From assembly GCF_030812855.1 (NCBI RefSeq), contig NZ_JAUSTK010000004.1:208862-272861 (forward strand): a DNA stretch of 64,000 nucleotides. The letters run 5' to 3'. The notes below the pieces were generated by a model. It was not told the origin of the DNA and ran no database searches. It saw only the letters and a list, made by a program, of their open reading frames with translations. This DNA comes from Paenibacillus wynnii. Its GTDB lineage: Bacteria; Bacillota; Bacilli; Paenibacillales; Paenibacillaceae. Numbering within the stretch: position 1 is the stretch's first letter; the number at the start of each line of letters is the position of its first letter. Positions 16,938-25,595 of this stretch are shown here, piece after piece. A program made the position numbers and the translations under genes.

Positions 16938-17444
16938 TTAAAAAATCCTGTATTCTTTACCTTTCTTTACGTAACTCTCAGCTGTGTGAGCCATTCTGAG
17001 CAGGTCTTGTTCAGTCAACTCACGTACAACTTTGGCTGGTGAGCCCAAAGAAAGCGTATAGGGAGGAATTATTTTGTTTTCGGTTACAATAGATCCTGCC
17101 CCTACTAAAGCATATTCACCAATCTCTGCACCGTTCAAAACAATTGCACCCATTCCAATTAATGTACCTTTACCTATTTTGCAGCCGTGTATAATAGCTC
17201 CATGTCCTACTGATATTTCATCTTCCAATAGAAGTGGCAAACCTTCACCGACGTGACCTATTGCACCATCCTGGATATTACAGCGTTCCCCAATTACAAC
17301 CGGTGCCAAATCTCCCCGAAGTACAGCGTTGAACCAAATACTGGAGTCACGCCCAACCTTGACGTCACCTACCAGTTTTGCTCCTTCGGCAATATAAACG
17401 GAACCATCCAGCTGCGGTATGTAAGAACCATAAGCAATTCGCAT
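16938..17444 (-). CDS. Gamma-carbonic-anhydrase-like hexapeptide-repeat protein
   Basis: 168 residues made almost entirely of left-handed beta-helix hexapeptide repeats (IAEGAKLVGDVKVGRDSSIW onward) with a C-terminal helix (AHTAESYVKKGKEYRIF). Candidate zinc ligands are the His residues in AIGHVGEG and SVGHGAIIHGCKIG, as in the gamma class. Many such proteins have no proven carbonic anhydrase activity, so the enzyme name is only a family assignment. It lies 19 bases after the 361-residue gene upstream of it. Confidence 0.85.
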   Translation of the reverse strand: MRIAYGSYIPQLDGSVYIAEGAKLVGDVKVGRDSSIWFNAVLRGDLAPVVIGERCNIQDGAIGHVGEGLPLLLEDEISVGHGAIIHGCKIGKGTLIGMGAIVLNGAEIGEYALVGAGSIVTENKIIPPYTLSLGSPAKVVRELTEQDLLRMAHTAESYVKKGKEYRIF

Positions 17445-17463
17445 TTCCCTCTCCCCCTTGCCA

Positions 17464-18549
17464 CTACATTAACTGCTTGGGTTTGGCCGCCTCTTTTCCC
17501 CAAGGAGTAACTTTTGCCACAAGTCCCTCTGAGGTCTCCCCAAGACGTATCAACCCTAAATGCAACATCATACGCAAAATACGCTTCTCTAAAATTGAAC
17601 TGGCATCGTCATAATAAAACGGCTTAATTAACCACCCTACAGCCTCCTGCAATGAAGAAACAGTAACCCATTCACTTGTGCAAAGGCTGATCCAGTAAAT
17701 AAGTGATGGCAGGTTTGGAATTGCGCCTTTATACAGTCTTAACCAAAAGGAGTATAACTGCATCAGGCTCTCGCATTTTCCTTCCTCAAGAATCAAATGA
17801 CCTGCATGAGATAACTTGAGACGTGACCCTTCCTCCGAAATCCAGCGACGGTGGCGAGCATAGTCATACAGCAGGGCTAACCTCGGCGGATAGTGTTCGA
17901 AGGCTCTCCCGTATCCAAAAGTCCACCCCCCTTTAGTAAGGAGCGGCTCGGGAACGTGAAGGGCATTCACGAGACCCTGTTGATATCTTTTATACAGAGC
18001 ACCTTCCAAATTTAGCTCCGGCTCGTTATCCTTAACATAACGTAACAGCAAGATGAGATCCAGAGCACTCATATCACCTTCATCTCTGTAGATATCAGGC
18101 TCACCGCTGAATACGATCCGCTCTCTGATATTTTCCCCCATGTGATCACGGAAGCGCTCTTTCAGATCTATGGGCACCTGAAACAAATAACGGGTCTGCT
18201 GGGAGGGACCGCTAAATATCCATCCACTGCTCTTAAAGCGGGTTACTATATCCCGGTAACTGCCTTTCTTATCCTCAGGTGCATCAAATGTAGCCTGACG
18301 AGCCGCCGCAAGCAAATCCTCAAGACTGAAGTAGCTTCTTTCATCAAACAATAACATGTTCATGAATCGCAGGTCACCCGGAGAACACTCCCGAATGTGA
18401 GCCTTCATGAAATCTCTGCTTCCTAGGGTGATCAATATGTTCTGAATCAGGTCGTGCTTAGAATTTCGTTTGCATTCGCATTGGTATCGGCCCGCAATAG
18501 CGGTCAATTGACCAATGTCTGCATAGGTGAGCATATCCGCCAGATTCAT
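17464..18549 (-). CDS. Conserved-looking protein of unknown function, 361 residues
   Basis: Not confidently recognised. The protein is soluble and mostly helical. It starts MNLADMLTYADIGQLTAIAG and has a long middle region with RFKSSGWIFSGPSQQTRYLF. Near the C-terminus a winged-helix-like segment occurs (ILRMMLHLGLIRLGETSEGLVAKVT). The ISLCTSEWVTVSSLQEAVGW region recalls helicase-associated domains, but I see no Walker A or DEAD box. The ATG at 18549 has GAGG 9 bases upstream. It is closely followed by the carbonic-anhydrase-like gene, so the two are probably cotranscribed. Confidence 0.7.
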   Translation of the reverse strand: MNLADMLTYADIGQLTAIAGRYQCECKRNSKHDLIQNILITLGSRDFMKAHIRECSPGDLRFMNMLLFDERSYFSLEDLLAAARQATFDAPEDKKGSYRDIVTRFKSSGWIFSGPSQQTRYLFQVPIDLKERFRDHMGENIRERIVFSGEPDIYRDEGDMSALDLILLLRYVKDNEPELNLEGALYKRYQQGLVNALHVPEPLLTKGGWTFGYGRAFEHYPPRLALLYDYARHRRWISEEGSRLKLSHAGHLILEEGKCESLMQLYSFWLRLYKGAIPNLPSLIYWISLCTSEWVTVSSLQEAVGWLIKPFYYDDASSILEKRILRMMLHLGLIRLGETSEGLVAKVTPWGKEAAKPKQLM

Positions 18550-18613
18550 CTTTTATCGCCTCGCCGTTTTACTACCATTATGGGAAATACTAGCCTTTTT
18601 ATTCCCTTTAATG

Positions 18614-18642
18614 CAAAAAAAATAACCCGTGGCGCCGGGTTA
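18614..18642 (-). terminator. Terminator overlapping the stop of the histidine phosphatase gene
   Basis: TAACCCG and CGGGTTA pair around a GCGCCA loop and are followed by eight T on the minus strand. The stop codon of the phosphatase gene forms the first bases of the stem. Confidence 0.85.
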
Positions 18643-19227
18643 GTGCTGCTTTTGCAGAATATGCTGGGAACAATTGTATAACAAAGGGTTCCATACCTGT
18701 TCCTTTTTCTCCAAAATAGTAAGTGATAAATTGCCAATTCGTTCTGAATATTTATCTTTATACAGCGCATTGTAGAGCTGAGCCAAAAATCCACCGTGAG
18801 ATACAACCAGAATGTTGCTACCCGAATATTTTATAGAAATATCCTCCATAAAGGCAAGTCCACGGCTCTGCAGCTGCTCGTCTTTTTCTTGACCCAAATC
18901 GAGCTGATTCCAATCTTTACCCCATTTATGTTCACGTTCTTCTGCTGTAAGTCCTTCTACCTGTCCATATGCACGCTCTCTGATCCTAGGATCAGGGGTT
19001 AGCAAAGGAAGCTTAAGCTTGGCAGCAATAATCGACCCGGTCTCTTCCGCACGAGAAAGGCTGCTGGTAATGCAACAATCCCATTGGTAGGTCTCCTGCC
19101 GAAGTCGATCAGCCAGCATTTCCGCTTGTTGTCGCCCTTCGTCATTTAGTGGAATATCACTTTGTCCCTGAATTTTCCCTGCTGCATTCCAATCTGTTAA
19201 CCCATGGCGTATTAAGCCAATTATCAT
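18640..19227 (-). CDS. Histidine phosphatase (phosphoglycerate-mutase-like)
   Basis: 195 residues, single-domain histidine phosphatase. The catalytic RHG motif is at LIRHGLTDWNAAGKIQG, the second Arg in SSLSRAEETG, the Glu in RIRERAYGQVEG and the second His in VVSHGGFLAQ. Residues and length fit cytoplasmic phosphatases of the CobC/GpmB/PhoE type; the substrate cannot be told. It is followed by a terminator and has its own gap upstream, so it is probably transcribed alone. Confidence 0.88.
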   Translation of the reverse strand: MIIGLIRHGLTDWNAAGKIQGQSDIPLNDEGRQQAEMLADRLRQETYQWDCCITSSLSRAEETGSIIAAKLKLPLLTPDPRIRERAYGQVEGLTAEEREHKWGKDWNQLDLGQEKDEQLQSRGLAFMEDISIKYSGSNILVVSHGGFLAQLYNALYKDKYSERIGNLSLTILEKKEQVWNPLLYNCSQHILQKQH

Positions 19228-19322
19228 TAGCGCACCTGTCCTCTCTCGTGTTTTGTTTCTTAATGTACCACGGATAAATTCAAAAGTCTTCTTTTTAAGT
19301 ATTTTGGGGACATCAGCCCATC

Positions 19323-19356
19323 AAAAAAAGCTCTCTTTACAAATTCGTAAAGGAGC
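19323..19356 (-). terminator. Terminator after the anti-sigma gene
   Basis: GCTCCTTTAC and GTAAAGAGAGC pair around GAATTT and are followed by seven T on the minus strand, just after the anti-sigma stop. Confidence 0.8.
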
Positions 19357-19359
19357 TTC

Positions 19360-19953
19360 TTATGATCTACGGTACCGATTCAAACGTGTTAAAGAGATCA
19401 CGGATAATGTTATACCAAGCATAGACAATATCATCCAATATTGCGGGTGAGATGGTCCCATATTTGCAACTAGAGGTTCAATAATCCCATTATCAGCGGC
19501 AGTCGCAGGGTAGGAAGACGTCCAGTCCACTGTTAATCCGGCCACACCTGTATCCACAATACCACTTTGCGACGCAGTAAGTTTCCCGGGATCTTTAAAC
19601 ATTGTAAAGTATAGGAAGCTGCACAGAAACACAGCCAGAAAGCATGCTATCCAAAGACTGATTCTACGGCGAAAGGTTGTAGAATTACCTGCCGATTTCC
19701 CGTCACCCGGCAACAACCAAGGACTCTCGAGATAAATCCGCTCCATTACACTAGCATTTATAGCCTCAGCACGTTCTTCACTAACTTCTTCCTTCATTTC
19801 ATGCAAAAGCAGACTGCTCTCCTGCCATATCGCCCATTCATGTGCACAAGATGGACAACCTGCAATATGCTTCTCTAATATAATCCGCCTAAAATGTGTG
19901 GGGGGAGCGTCCCACAAGAGTGGAATATTATCCTGCGCTTCCCTGCAGTCCAT
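19360..19953 (-). CDS. Zinc-finger (zf-HC2) anti-sigma factor, membrane-anchored
   Basis: 197 residues. The cytoplasmic N-terminus has the HxxxCxxC zinc-binding anti-sigma motif (EKHIAGCPSCAHEW, about residues 28-41) with an earlier Cys near position 3. One membrane helix is seen at about residues 100-118 (LWIACFLAVFLCSFLYFTMF) and a second near the C-terminus (YWMILSMLGITLSVISL). It begins 5 bases after the sigma gene, the usual arrangement for an ECF sigma/anti-sigma pair, so it should hold the neighbouring sigma factor inactive until a signal arrives. Confidence 0.88.
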   Translation of the reverse strand: MDCREAQDNIPLLWDAPPTHFRRIILEKHIAGCPSCAHEWAIWQESSLLLHEMKEEVSEERAEAINASVMERIYLESPWLLPGDGKSAGNSTTFRRRISLWIACFLAVFLCSFLYFTMFKDPGKLTASQSGIVDTGVAGLTVDWTSSYPATAADNGIIEPLVANMGPSHPQYWMILSMLGITLSVISLTRLNRYRRS

Positions 19954-19958
19954 AGGCC

Positions 19959-20546
19959 TTACACCCTCTCAACCTGCTCTTCAAATACAGGCTCATAAAA
20001 ATAGGATTCGAGTTGGAGCTTCACGCTACTCCTGGCACGAAACAAAAGTGATTTTACAGAGCTTACACTCTGATCTAAAATCACAGCAATTTCCTGATAA
20101 TCCATCTGGTCATATTCACGCAGGATCAGCGCCGAGCGCTGCTTCTCTGGAAGGTTGTTAATCGCATCACGAACTAAGTTCATTCGTTCTTTTCGAAGTG
20201 CAGCCTGTTCAGGAGCAACCTCTTGCGGAGCTACTGGTGTATATCCACTTTCTTCTAACGAAACATTACCCGAACGATGTTTTCTAAGCTCGCTCAGTAC
20301 AGTGTTGCGAGCAATCGTATACAACCAAGTTGAAAAAGATGCATCAACTTCACGGAAGGAATGCAGACTTCGGAACGCCTTATAGAACGTCTCTGAACAG
20401 AGGTCCTCTGCGATCAACTCCATATGAGAGTTTTTGAGCATATGATAAACAAATGCCAGTATCTTGCGCTGGTACCGGCGCATCAATTCCGAGTATAGTT
20501 CTGTATCCCCTTGTTTAATTAGCTGGATCAACTGGGAATCCGTCAT
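19959..20546 (-). CDS. ECF-type RNA polymerase sigma factor
   Basis: About 195 residues with sigma-70 region 2 (FVYHMLKNSHMELIAEDLCSETFYKAFRSL and ASFSTWLYTIARN) and region 4 (NLPEKQRSALILREYDQMDYQEIAVILDQSVSSVKSLLFRAR). No region 1 or 3, as in ECF factors. ATG 20546 begins the conserved part (MTDSQLIQLIKQGD) with GGAGG 12 bases upstream, slightly long; a frame to 20642 has no other support. It resembles SigX/SigW/SigV types in general form, but the ECF group cannot be fixed by eye. Confidence 0.9.
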   Translation of the reverse strand: MTDSQLIQLIKQGDTELYSELMRRYQRKILAFVYHMLKNSHMELIAEDLCSETFYKAFRSLHSFREVDASFSTWLYTIARNTVLSELRKHRSGNVSLEESGYTPVAPQEVAPEQAALRKERMNLVRDAINNLPEKQRSALILREYDQMDYQEIAVILDQSVSSVKSLLFRARSSVKLQLESYFYEPVFEEQVERV

Positions 20547-20618
20547 GGTGGGATCGGCCCTCCTCGCCTTGCACGTATAATCCCGTCCGGTCCTAGTTAT
20601 TATTACCGGGCAGGTCTT

Positions 20619-20757
20619 AAAAAGTTGCGGTCTCACAATCAATGAAATGCTTATGTATATTCACATACCCAATATTCCAGGAATGCTTCAGTTCGTGACA
20701 AATATAGTATTCTCTAAAAATACTTTCTCTATTGTAACATACTTCCCTATAAAATTT
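20619..20757 (-). promoter_or_regulatory. Candidate promoter region of the ECF sigma operon
   Basis: On the minus strand an extended -10 (TGTTACAAT, about 20731-20739) lies about 190 bases upstream of the sigma start. Nearer the gene, GCAACTTTTT (about 20619-20628) resembles an ECF -35 element (AAC core) and could allow autoregulation, though I see no convincing ECF -10 (CGT) at the right distance. Both are pattern matches only. Confidence 0.35.
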
Positions 20758-20824
20758 CATTAACTTGGTAGATTCGCAAAAATAGAAAATCAGTGGTTGA
20801 ACCGTTTCTGAAACAAGCCGCTAC

Positions 20825-20896
20825 GGGTTCGGAGGGTTCTTACGATCGCTGTTTTTAAAGGCGAACACTAACGTTTCTCCAGAATCCCTCCGACCC
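20825..20896. repeat. Large imperfect inverted repeat, 16-bp arms
   Basis: GGGTTCGGAGGGTTCT (20825-20840) and AGAATCCCTCCGACCC (20881-20896) are near-perfect reverse complements around a 40-base loop. There is no T-tract and no flanking gene transcribed towards it in a way that would make it a terminator. It looks like a dispersed palindromic repeat element. Confidence 0.65.
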
Positions 20897-21108
20897 TCCG
20901 CTCTGTTCGCTCATAGAGTCAACCTCTGATCCCTTTTTTATTTCGCAATATCCATTTTAACATTACCAGTGTAAACAGTGTTGCTCGTATCGGTCGTTCT
21001 AACATTTTATGTTCCATGCTATTTCATATAGAACACATCTTTCATCTAACTTTTTGCCGTGTGCATTCTATGCATTTTACAAGCCAACTATTTATTGGCA
21101 AATAAGTA

Positions 21109-21137
21109 TTGACAGAATGTAAACGTATACATATAAT
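21109..21137 (+). promoter_or_regulatory. Consensus sigma-A promoter with no downstream gene
   Basis: TTGACA (21109-21114) and TATAAT (21132-21137) are both perfect consensus hexamers with the optimal 17-base spacer. A start site near 21144 is expected. It points into the gap after tyrA, where no gene exists but a terminator follows about 75 bases later. Confidence 0.85.
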
Positions 21138-21143
21138 AAAAGT

Positions 21144-21225
21144 ACAGTATGGTTTCTCTCCACTCCTATCCAAAACTGCTGCTCCTAGTGAGCAAAGGCC
21201 GCTTTTTGAAAGCGGTCTTTTTTTT
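21144..21225 (+). ncRNA. Candidate small RNA of about 80 nucleotides
   Basis: Bounded by a perfect promoter and a strong terminator on the plus strand, in the gap between tyrA and the ECF sigma gene. The 5' half is pyrimidine-rich (UUUCUCUCCACUCCUAUCC) and probably single-stranded, with C-rich blocks complementary to Shine-Dalgarno sequences. Then come a small GCUC/GAGC hairpin and the terminator stem. This is the typical architecture of a trans-acting base-pairing sRNA. An open frame across the region starts inside the promoter and lacks a ribosome site. No match to RsaE/RoxS, FsrA or 6S RNA was recognised by eye. Confidence 0.7.
21197..21225 (+). terminator. Terminator of the candidate small RNA
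   Basis: GGCCGCTTT and AAAGCGGTC pair (one G-U) around a TTG loop and are followed by eight T on the plus strand. Confidence 0.88.
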
Positions 21226-21247
21226 GTCTATTTTTTGAACAACCCTA

Positions 21248-21275
21248 ACAAAAAACCGGGGCAAAGGCCCCGGTC
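21248..21275 (-). terminator. Terminator of the trp-hisC-tyrA transcript
   Basis: ACCGGGGC and GCCCCGGT form a perfect 8-bp stem around CTTT, followed by six T on the minus strand, directly after the tyrA stop. It converges with the small RNA terminator about 25 bases away. Confidence 0.92.
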
Positions 21276-22370
21276 CTACACATATACCAAATAATCATTA
21301 TGCTGCAGTAGGATCTTGGCCCGTTCCATATCATGCTCCTGCCGAAAGGATAAACGCATGATGCCAGGGACATCTTCACGGCTCTCAATAATTTGTATGT
21401 TGCTAAGATTGATTCCCTCGTCTCCCAGCTCCGTAGCAATCCGACCGATAATGCCGGGATGGTCAGGCACATCAATGTGTAGGTCAAACAAGGGGGCAAT
21501 CATACCCTTTCGCCGTTCCGGCAGTTGGCTGCGAAAACCATTCGCTTCATTGAAAGCTTCCTCAATACCTGCCCCGTCTTCATTTTCCAGCAGATCTACA
21601 AATGTAGAAACCTCCTGATTCCAGTCCTTTAGCAGCTTGAGCATAACATTTCGATTATTCAACAAAATATCGCGCCAGATTACGGGATCACTGGATGCAA
21701 TCCGTGTGATATCACGGAAGCCTCCGGCGGCCAAAGTACTATATAAAGAATCAGTATCATCATACGCATGGATTTGATTCACCAATGCCACCGCTATAAT
21801 ATGCGGCAAATGACTGATCGCTCCAACAATTTCATCATGGCGCTCCGGTTCCAGACGGACAATCTGTGCTCTGGTATGTAGTAGCAAGTTCTCAAGGGAA
21901 CGGTAAGCTTGTTCAGGGACTCCAGGTGGTGGTGTAAGTACATAATACGCATTCTCGAATAATAGGGAGGACGCTGCTTCCACTCCCGAACGTTCAGATC
22001 CTGCCATCGGATGTCCCCCAATAAAATGAACATTCGGAAGATCCAAGGAGATCGCACAAGCCGCAATGCTTGCTTTTGTGCTGCCAACATCCGTAATGAT
22101 GCAGCCCGGTTTAAGTGGAAGCACGCTCAACTGCTGCAAATAACTCTCAAGCATCCCCACTGGTACGCATAAAAAAATAAAATCAGCACCCAGCGCCGCT
22201 TCTTCAAGCGAAAGTGTCGCACTATCAACAACACCTCTGCTGACATACTTCACTGCTGATTCGGGGCGATGGGCGTGGCCTACAACGGTTAGACCCTCCT
22301 TGCCCTTAAAGCAAAGGGCCAGAGAGCCGCCGATCAGGCCGACGCCGAATATAGCTATTTTTGTCGTCAT
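21276..22370 (-). CDS. tyrA: Prephenate dehydrogenase with ACT domain
   Basis: Oxidative decarboxylation of prephenate to 4-hydroxyphenylpyruvate for tyrosine. 364 residues. The NAD-binding motif GVGLIGGSLA is at residues 8-17. GGHPMAGSERSGVEAA and HDEIVGAISHLPHIIA are catalytic-domain signatures, with active-site His residues. The C-terminal 70 residues (FDLHIDVPDHPGIIGRIATEL) form an ACT domain, which usually mediates tyrosine feedback. It is the last gene of the aromatic cluster; aroA, which follows it in B. subtilis, is absent here. Confidence 0.95.
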   Translation of the reverse strand: MTTKIAIFGVGLIGGSLALCFKGKEGLTVVGHAHRPESAVKYVSRGVVDSATLSLEEAALGADFIFLCVPVGMLESYLQQLSVLPLKPGCIITDVGSTKASIAACAISLDLPNVHFIGGHPMAGSERSGVEAASSLLFENAYYVLTPPPGVPEQAYRSLENLLLHTRAQIVRLEPERHDEIVGAISHLPHIIAVALVNQIHAYDDTDSLYSTLAAGGFRDITRIASSDPVIWRDILLNNRNVMLKLLKDWNQEVSTFVDLLENEDGAGIEEAFNEANGFRSQLPERRKGMIAPLFDLHIDVPDHPGIIGRIATELGDEGINLSNIQIIESREDVPGIMRLSFRQEHDMERAKILLQHNDYLVYV

Positions 22371-22419
22371 GTTCTTTGAACTACCTGCCTTCTATATTAT
22401 CTATTAACTGCTGCGGCAA

Positions 22420-23517
22420 CTATGCTCTTACACCTTGCTCGGTAAGGATCTGTTCCAGAGCTTCAACAAATGCCTTATTCTGCTCCGCAGAGCCAACAGT
22501 AACTCGAATATATGTTGGATATAGACGATGTCCAGCTCTTACAATAACCCCTTTTCGCAGCAAAGATTCGAATACATCTAACGCAGACTTCCGAACATCA
22601 ACCATAATAAAGTTTCCATGTGCTGGGAAGGATTCCAAGCCCAAACGTTTAAATTCAGCCTGCAGTTGTAGAATTCCGGCAGCATTTAAACGACGGCACT
22701 CCTGAACATAATCCTGATCCCCTAATGCTGCCAAAGCTCCTGCCTGAGCTACCCGGGAAGTATTAAAGGGCTCACGTACCTGATTAATTAATTTAATGAT
22801 TTCGGGTCTTGCGACACCATAGCCAATTCGAAGAGCTGCAAGGCCATAAATTTTGGAAAAGGTGCGCAGAACAACTAGATTAGGATAACGCTCTAACAGC
22901 TTGATTCCATCAGAGTAGGTTAGATCCGTTACATATTCAGAGTAAGCTTCGTCCAATACTACCATTACCTGATTAGGCACCGAATCCAGAAAAGTTGTTA
23001 ATGCATCTGCCGAAACTATGGTTCCGGTTGGGTTATTAGGGTTACATACCCAAATTACTTTTGTCCGGTCAGTGACTTTAGACAGCATTGCCTCAAGATC
23101 ATGAGTTCCAGCGGCTAGCGGCACCTCTATAGTAACGGCACCCTCGATATCAGCATTGCTCTTATAGACAGAGAACGTCTGATCAGCCATAATCGTCTCA
23201 TCGCCAGGCAGAAAAAAGGCACGCGCTATCAGCGCTATAATCTCATCAGAGCCGCAACCAAATATAATATTGTCACTATTTACTCCTAAATGAGCCGCTA
23301 GAGCCGAGGTTAATTCAGCAGCAGATCCATCCGGATAAATACTTAGATTGTCCAGCTCGGAGATGATGGCTGCTTTGGCACTAGGTGAAGATCCGTAAGG
23401 ATTCTCATTGGAAGCAAGCTTAATCACTTCATTAAGGCCCAGCTCCTTCTTCACTTCTTCTACAGGTTTGCCCGGTTTGTAGACTGGTAAATTCACAATA
23501 CTAGGTTTCGGATTCAT
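22420..23517 (-). CDS. hisC: Histidinol-phosphate aminotransferase
   Basis: PLP-dependent class II aminotransferase, 365 residues. Signatures: LASNENPYGSSP, GCGSDEIIALI, NPNNPTGTIV, VVLDEAYSEY and the PLP-lysine region TFSKIYGLAALRIGYG. It lies between trpA and tyrA as in B. subtilis, where HisC also serves as aromatic aminotransferase for Tyr and Phe; a dual role is therefore likely here but is inferred. It begins 42 bases after the trpA stop. Confidence 0.94.
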   Translation of the reverse strand: MNPKPSIVNLPVYKPGKPVEEVKKELGLNEVIKLASNENPYGSSPSAKAAIISELDNLSIYPDGSAAELTSALAAHLGVNSDNIIFGCGSDEIIALIARAFFLPGDETIMADQTFSVYKSNADIEGAVTIEVPLAAGTHDLEAMLSKVTDRTKVIWVCNPNNPTGTIVSADALTTFLDSVPNQVMVVLDEAYSEYVTDLTYSDGIKLLERYPNLVVLRTFSKIYGLAALRIGYGVARPEIIKLINQVREPFNTSRVAQAGALAALGDQDYVQECRRLNAAGILQLQAEFKRLGLESFPAHGNFIMVDVRKSALDVFESLLRKGVIVRAGHRLYPTYIRVTVGSAEQNKAFVEALEQILTEQGVRA

Positions 23518-23559
23518 TCAACGTCCCTCGCTCTCCATCATATTAGTTCATTCATTCAA

Positions 23560-24399
23560 CTAGAGTAATCTCGACTCCGCTGGTCTTAATTGTGCCACAA
23601 ATTCACGGATTTGCAAAAGCCCTTCGCTGCGAGTCGCTGGATTGTCGAGAAGTGGAATAACATCCTCAACTTTACGAACGATAGCGCTACCCACTACAAC
23701 TCCATCACATATACTTGCGAACCGTGCAACTTGTTCACTGGTAGAAATCCCAAAACCAACCGCTACCGGCAGATCCGTTGCTTGACGGACAGAGCTGATA
23801 AACTCTTCTACACCAGCGTGGAAAGAGGAGCGTTCCCCAGTTACACCTAATGAGGAAACACAATACACAAATCCGCTTGCACCAGTTACGATCTTGGCGA
23901 TTCGTTCACTGGAGGTTGGAGCCACCAAGGGAATAAGATTCACTCCTACCTCGCGGCTGCGGCGGCGCATATCCGCGGATTCTTCAACTGGCAGGTCTGG
24001 GATAATTAACCCGCTGATCTCATGGTTGTTCACTTCCGCGAAGAAGTTATCTAATCCCATTTGCAGAACAGGATTGTAATAAGTAAATAGGATAAAGGGA
24101 AGGGTGCTTCCTGCTTGACGGGCCTTAAGCGCCGTTTCCATACAGGTTCTTACATGAATACTGCTCTTAAGAGCACGAGCCGAGGCACGTTGGATAACGG
24201 GCCCGTCGGCTAGGGGATCTGAATAAGGAACACCCAGCTCCAGCATATCTGCTCCGGCTGCCTCCAGCTCCTGAATGATAGCAAGTGTCGTTTCCAAATC
24301 GGGATCTCCTACGGTTAGGAAAGGAATCAAAGCCGCCCGTCCTTGCTGCTTCAAATTCTGGAAAGTCACATCCATACGGTTAGTGGTTTCGGTTGTCAT
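23560..24399 (-). CDS. trpA: Tryptophan synthase alpha subunit
   Basis: Cleaves indole-3-glycerol phosphate to indole and glyceraldehyde 3-phosphate. 279 residues. The catalytic Glu and the loop are in [21 protein letters not shown]; the second Asp is in [12 protein letters not shown]; the phosphate site is in VGFGIS. The start overlaps the trpB stop by four bases, coupling their translation, which suits the alpha-beta complex. Confidence 0.97.
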   Translation of the reverse strand: MTTETTNRMDVTFQNLKQQGRAALIPFLTVGDPDLETTLAIIQELEAAGADMLELGVPYSDPLADGPVIQRASARALKSSIHVRTCMETALKARQAGSTLPFILFTYYNPVLQMGLDNFFAEVNNHEISGLIIPDLPVEESADMRRRSREVGVNLIPLVAPTSSERIAKIVTGASGFVYCVSSLGVTGERSSFHAGVEEFISSVRQATDLPVAVGFGISTSEQVARFASICDGVVVGSAIVRKVEDVIPLLDNPATRSEGLLQIREFVAQLRPAESRLL

Positions 24400-25595
24400 T
24401 TCTTCTCCGCCCCTTCTGTATAGGCCAAGATCGATTCTACATCTTTATCCCCGCGGCCCGAAAGACAGATCACAATAATATCGTCTTTAGTAAGACTTGG
24501 AGCAATCTTAGCGACATGTGCTATAGCATGGGCCGATTCAAGCGCCGGGATAATACCCTCGGTCACACACAACAGCTTTAGGGCATCCATAGCTTCATCG
24601 TCCGTTACGGGAACATATTGCGCACGTTCGATATCTTTTAAGTAGGAGTGCTCTGGACCAACTCCCGGGTAATCCAGACCTGCCGATATGGAATGAGCCT
24701 CTTGAACCTGTCCATACTCATCCTGCAGCAGATAGCTCATAGAACCCTGGAATACGCCGTGACTTCCCTTGCTCATTGTGGCCGCATGGAAAGGGGTATC
24801 GACTCCTTTACCAGCCGCCTCTACACCTATCATCCCTACACCATCATCGCCAACAAAAGGATAGAACATCCCGATGGCATTACTACCGCCACCTACAGCA
24901 GCCACCAGCAGATCCGGCAGACGGCCTTCAGCCTCCAGGATTTGGCGTCTAGTCTCGTCACCGATAATACGTTGGAAATTACGAACCATCATCGGATAAG
25001 GGTGAGGGCCTACTGCAGAACCAAGCACGTAGAACGTATCATCGACATGACTGACCCAATAGCGGAGCGCCTCATTCCCAGCATCCTTCAGTGTGCGAGT
25101 ACCCGAGGTAACCGGAATAACTTCGGCTCCCAGCAGCTTCATACGAAATACATTAAGCGCTTGTCGGCGTGTATCCTCTTCTCCCATGAATACCTTGCAT
25201 TCCATCCCGAGCAGCGCAGCAACTGTTGCTGTCGCGACCCCGTGCTGCCCCGCTCCCGTTTCTGCAATAACCTTTGTTTTACCCATCATTTTAGCCAGAA
25301 TGCCCTGACCTATGGCATTGTTAATTTTATGGGCTCCTGTGTGGTTGAGATCTTCACGTTTTAAGTATATTTTGGCTTCACCAAGATGCTTGCTGAGACG
25401 TTCAGCGTAATAAAGCGGAGTCTCCCGCCCGGAGTACTGTTTAAGAAGATAATCTATTTCAGCCTGAAAAGCGGGATCACCGGAATACTTACGGTAAGCC
25501 TCTTCCAGCTCAATTAATGCATTCATCAAAGTTTCAGGTACGTAACGTCCTCCGAAGGAACCAAAACGTCCTTGCTGATCCGGAACTTCTATCAT
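24396..25595 (-). CDS. trpB: Tryptophan synthase beta subunit
   Basis: PLP enzyme joining indole and serine to make tryptophan. 399 residues. The PLP lysine is in [15 protein letters not shown], the catalytic Glu in [13 protein letters not shown], and the phosphate cup in [13 protein letters not shown]. The N-terminal [16 protein letters not shown] is the classic TrpB1 start, which pairs with TrpA. Overlaps trpF and trpA by four bases on each side. Confidence 0.98.
   Translation of the reverse strand: MIEVPDQQGRFGSFGGRYVPETLMNALIELEEAYRKYSGDPAFQAEIDYLLKQYSGRETPLYYAERLSKHLGEAKIYLKREDLNHTGAHKINNAIGQGILAKMMGKTKVIAETGAGQHGVATATVAALLGMECKVFMGEEDTRRQALNVFRMKLLGAEVIPVTSGTRTLKDAGNEALRYWVSHVDDTFYVLGSAVGPHPYPMMVRNFQRIIGDETRRQILEAEGRLPDLLVAAVGGGSNAIGMFYPFVGDDGVGMIGVEAAGKGVDTPFHAATMSKGSHGVFQGSMSYLLQDEYGQVQEAHSISAGLDYPGVGPEHSYLKDIERAQYVPVTDDEAMDALKLLCVTEGIIPALESAHAIAHVAKIAPSLTKDDIIVICLSGRGDKDVESILAYTEGAEKK

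Noticed and set aside
21109..21294. 61-codon plus-strand open frame over the small RNA region
   Set aside because: Its start codon lies within the promoter, upstream of the expected transcript, and it runs through two terminators.
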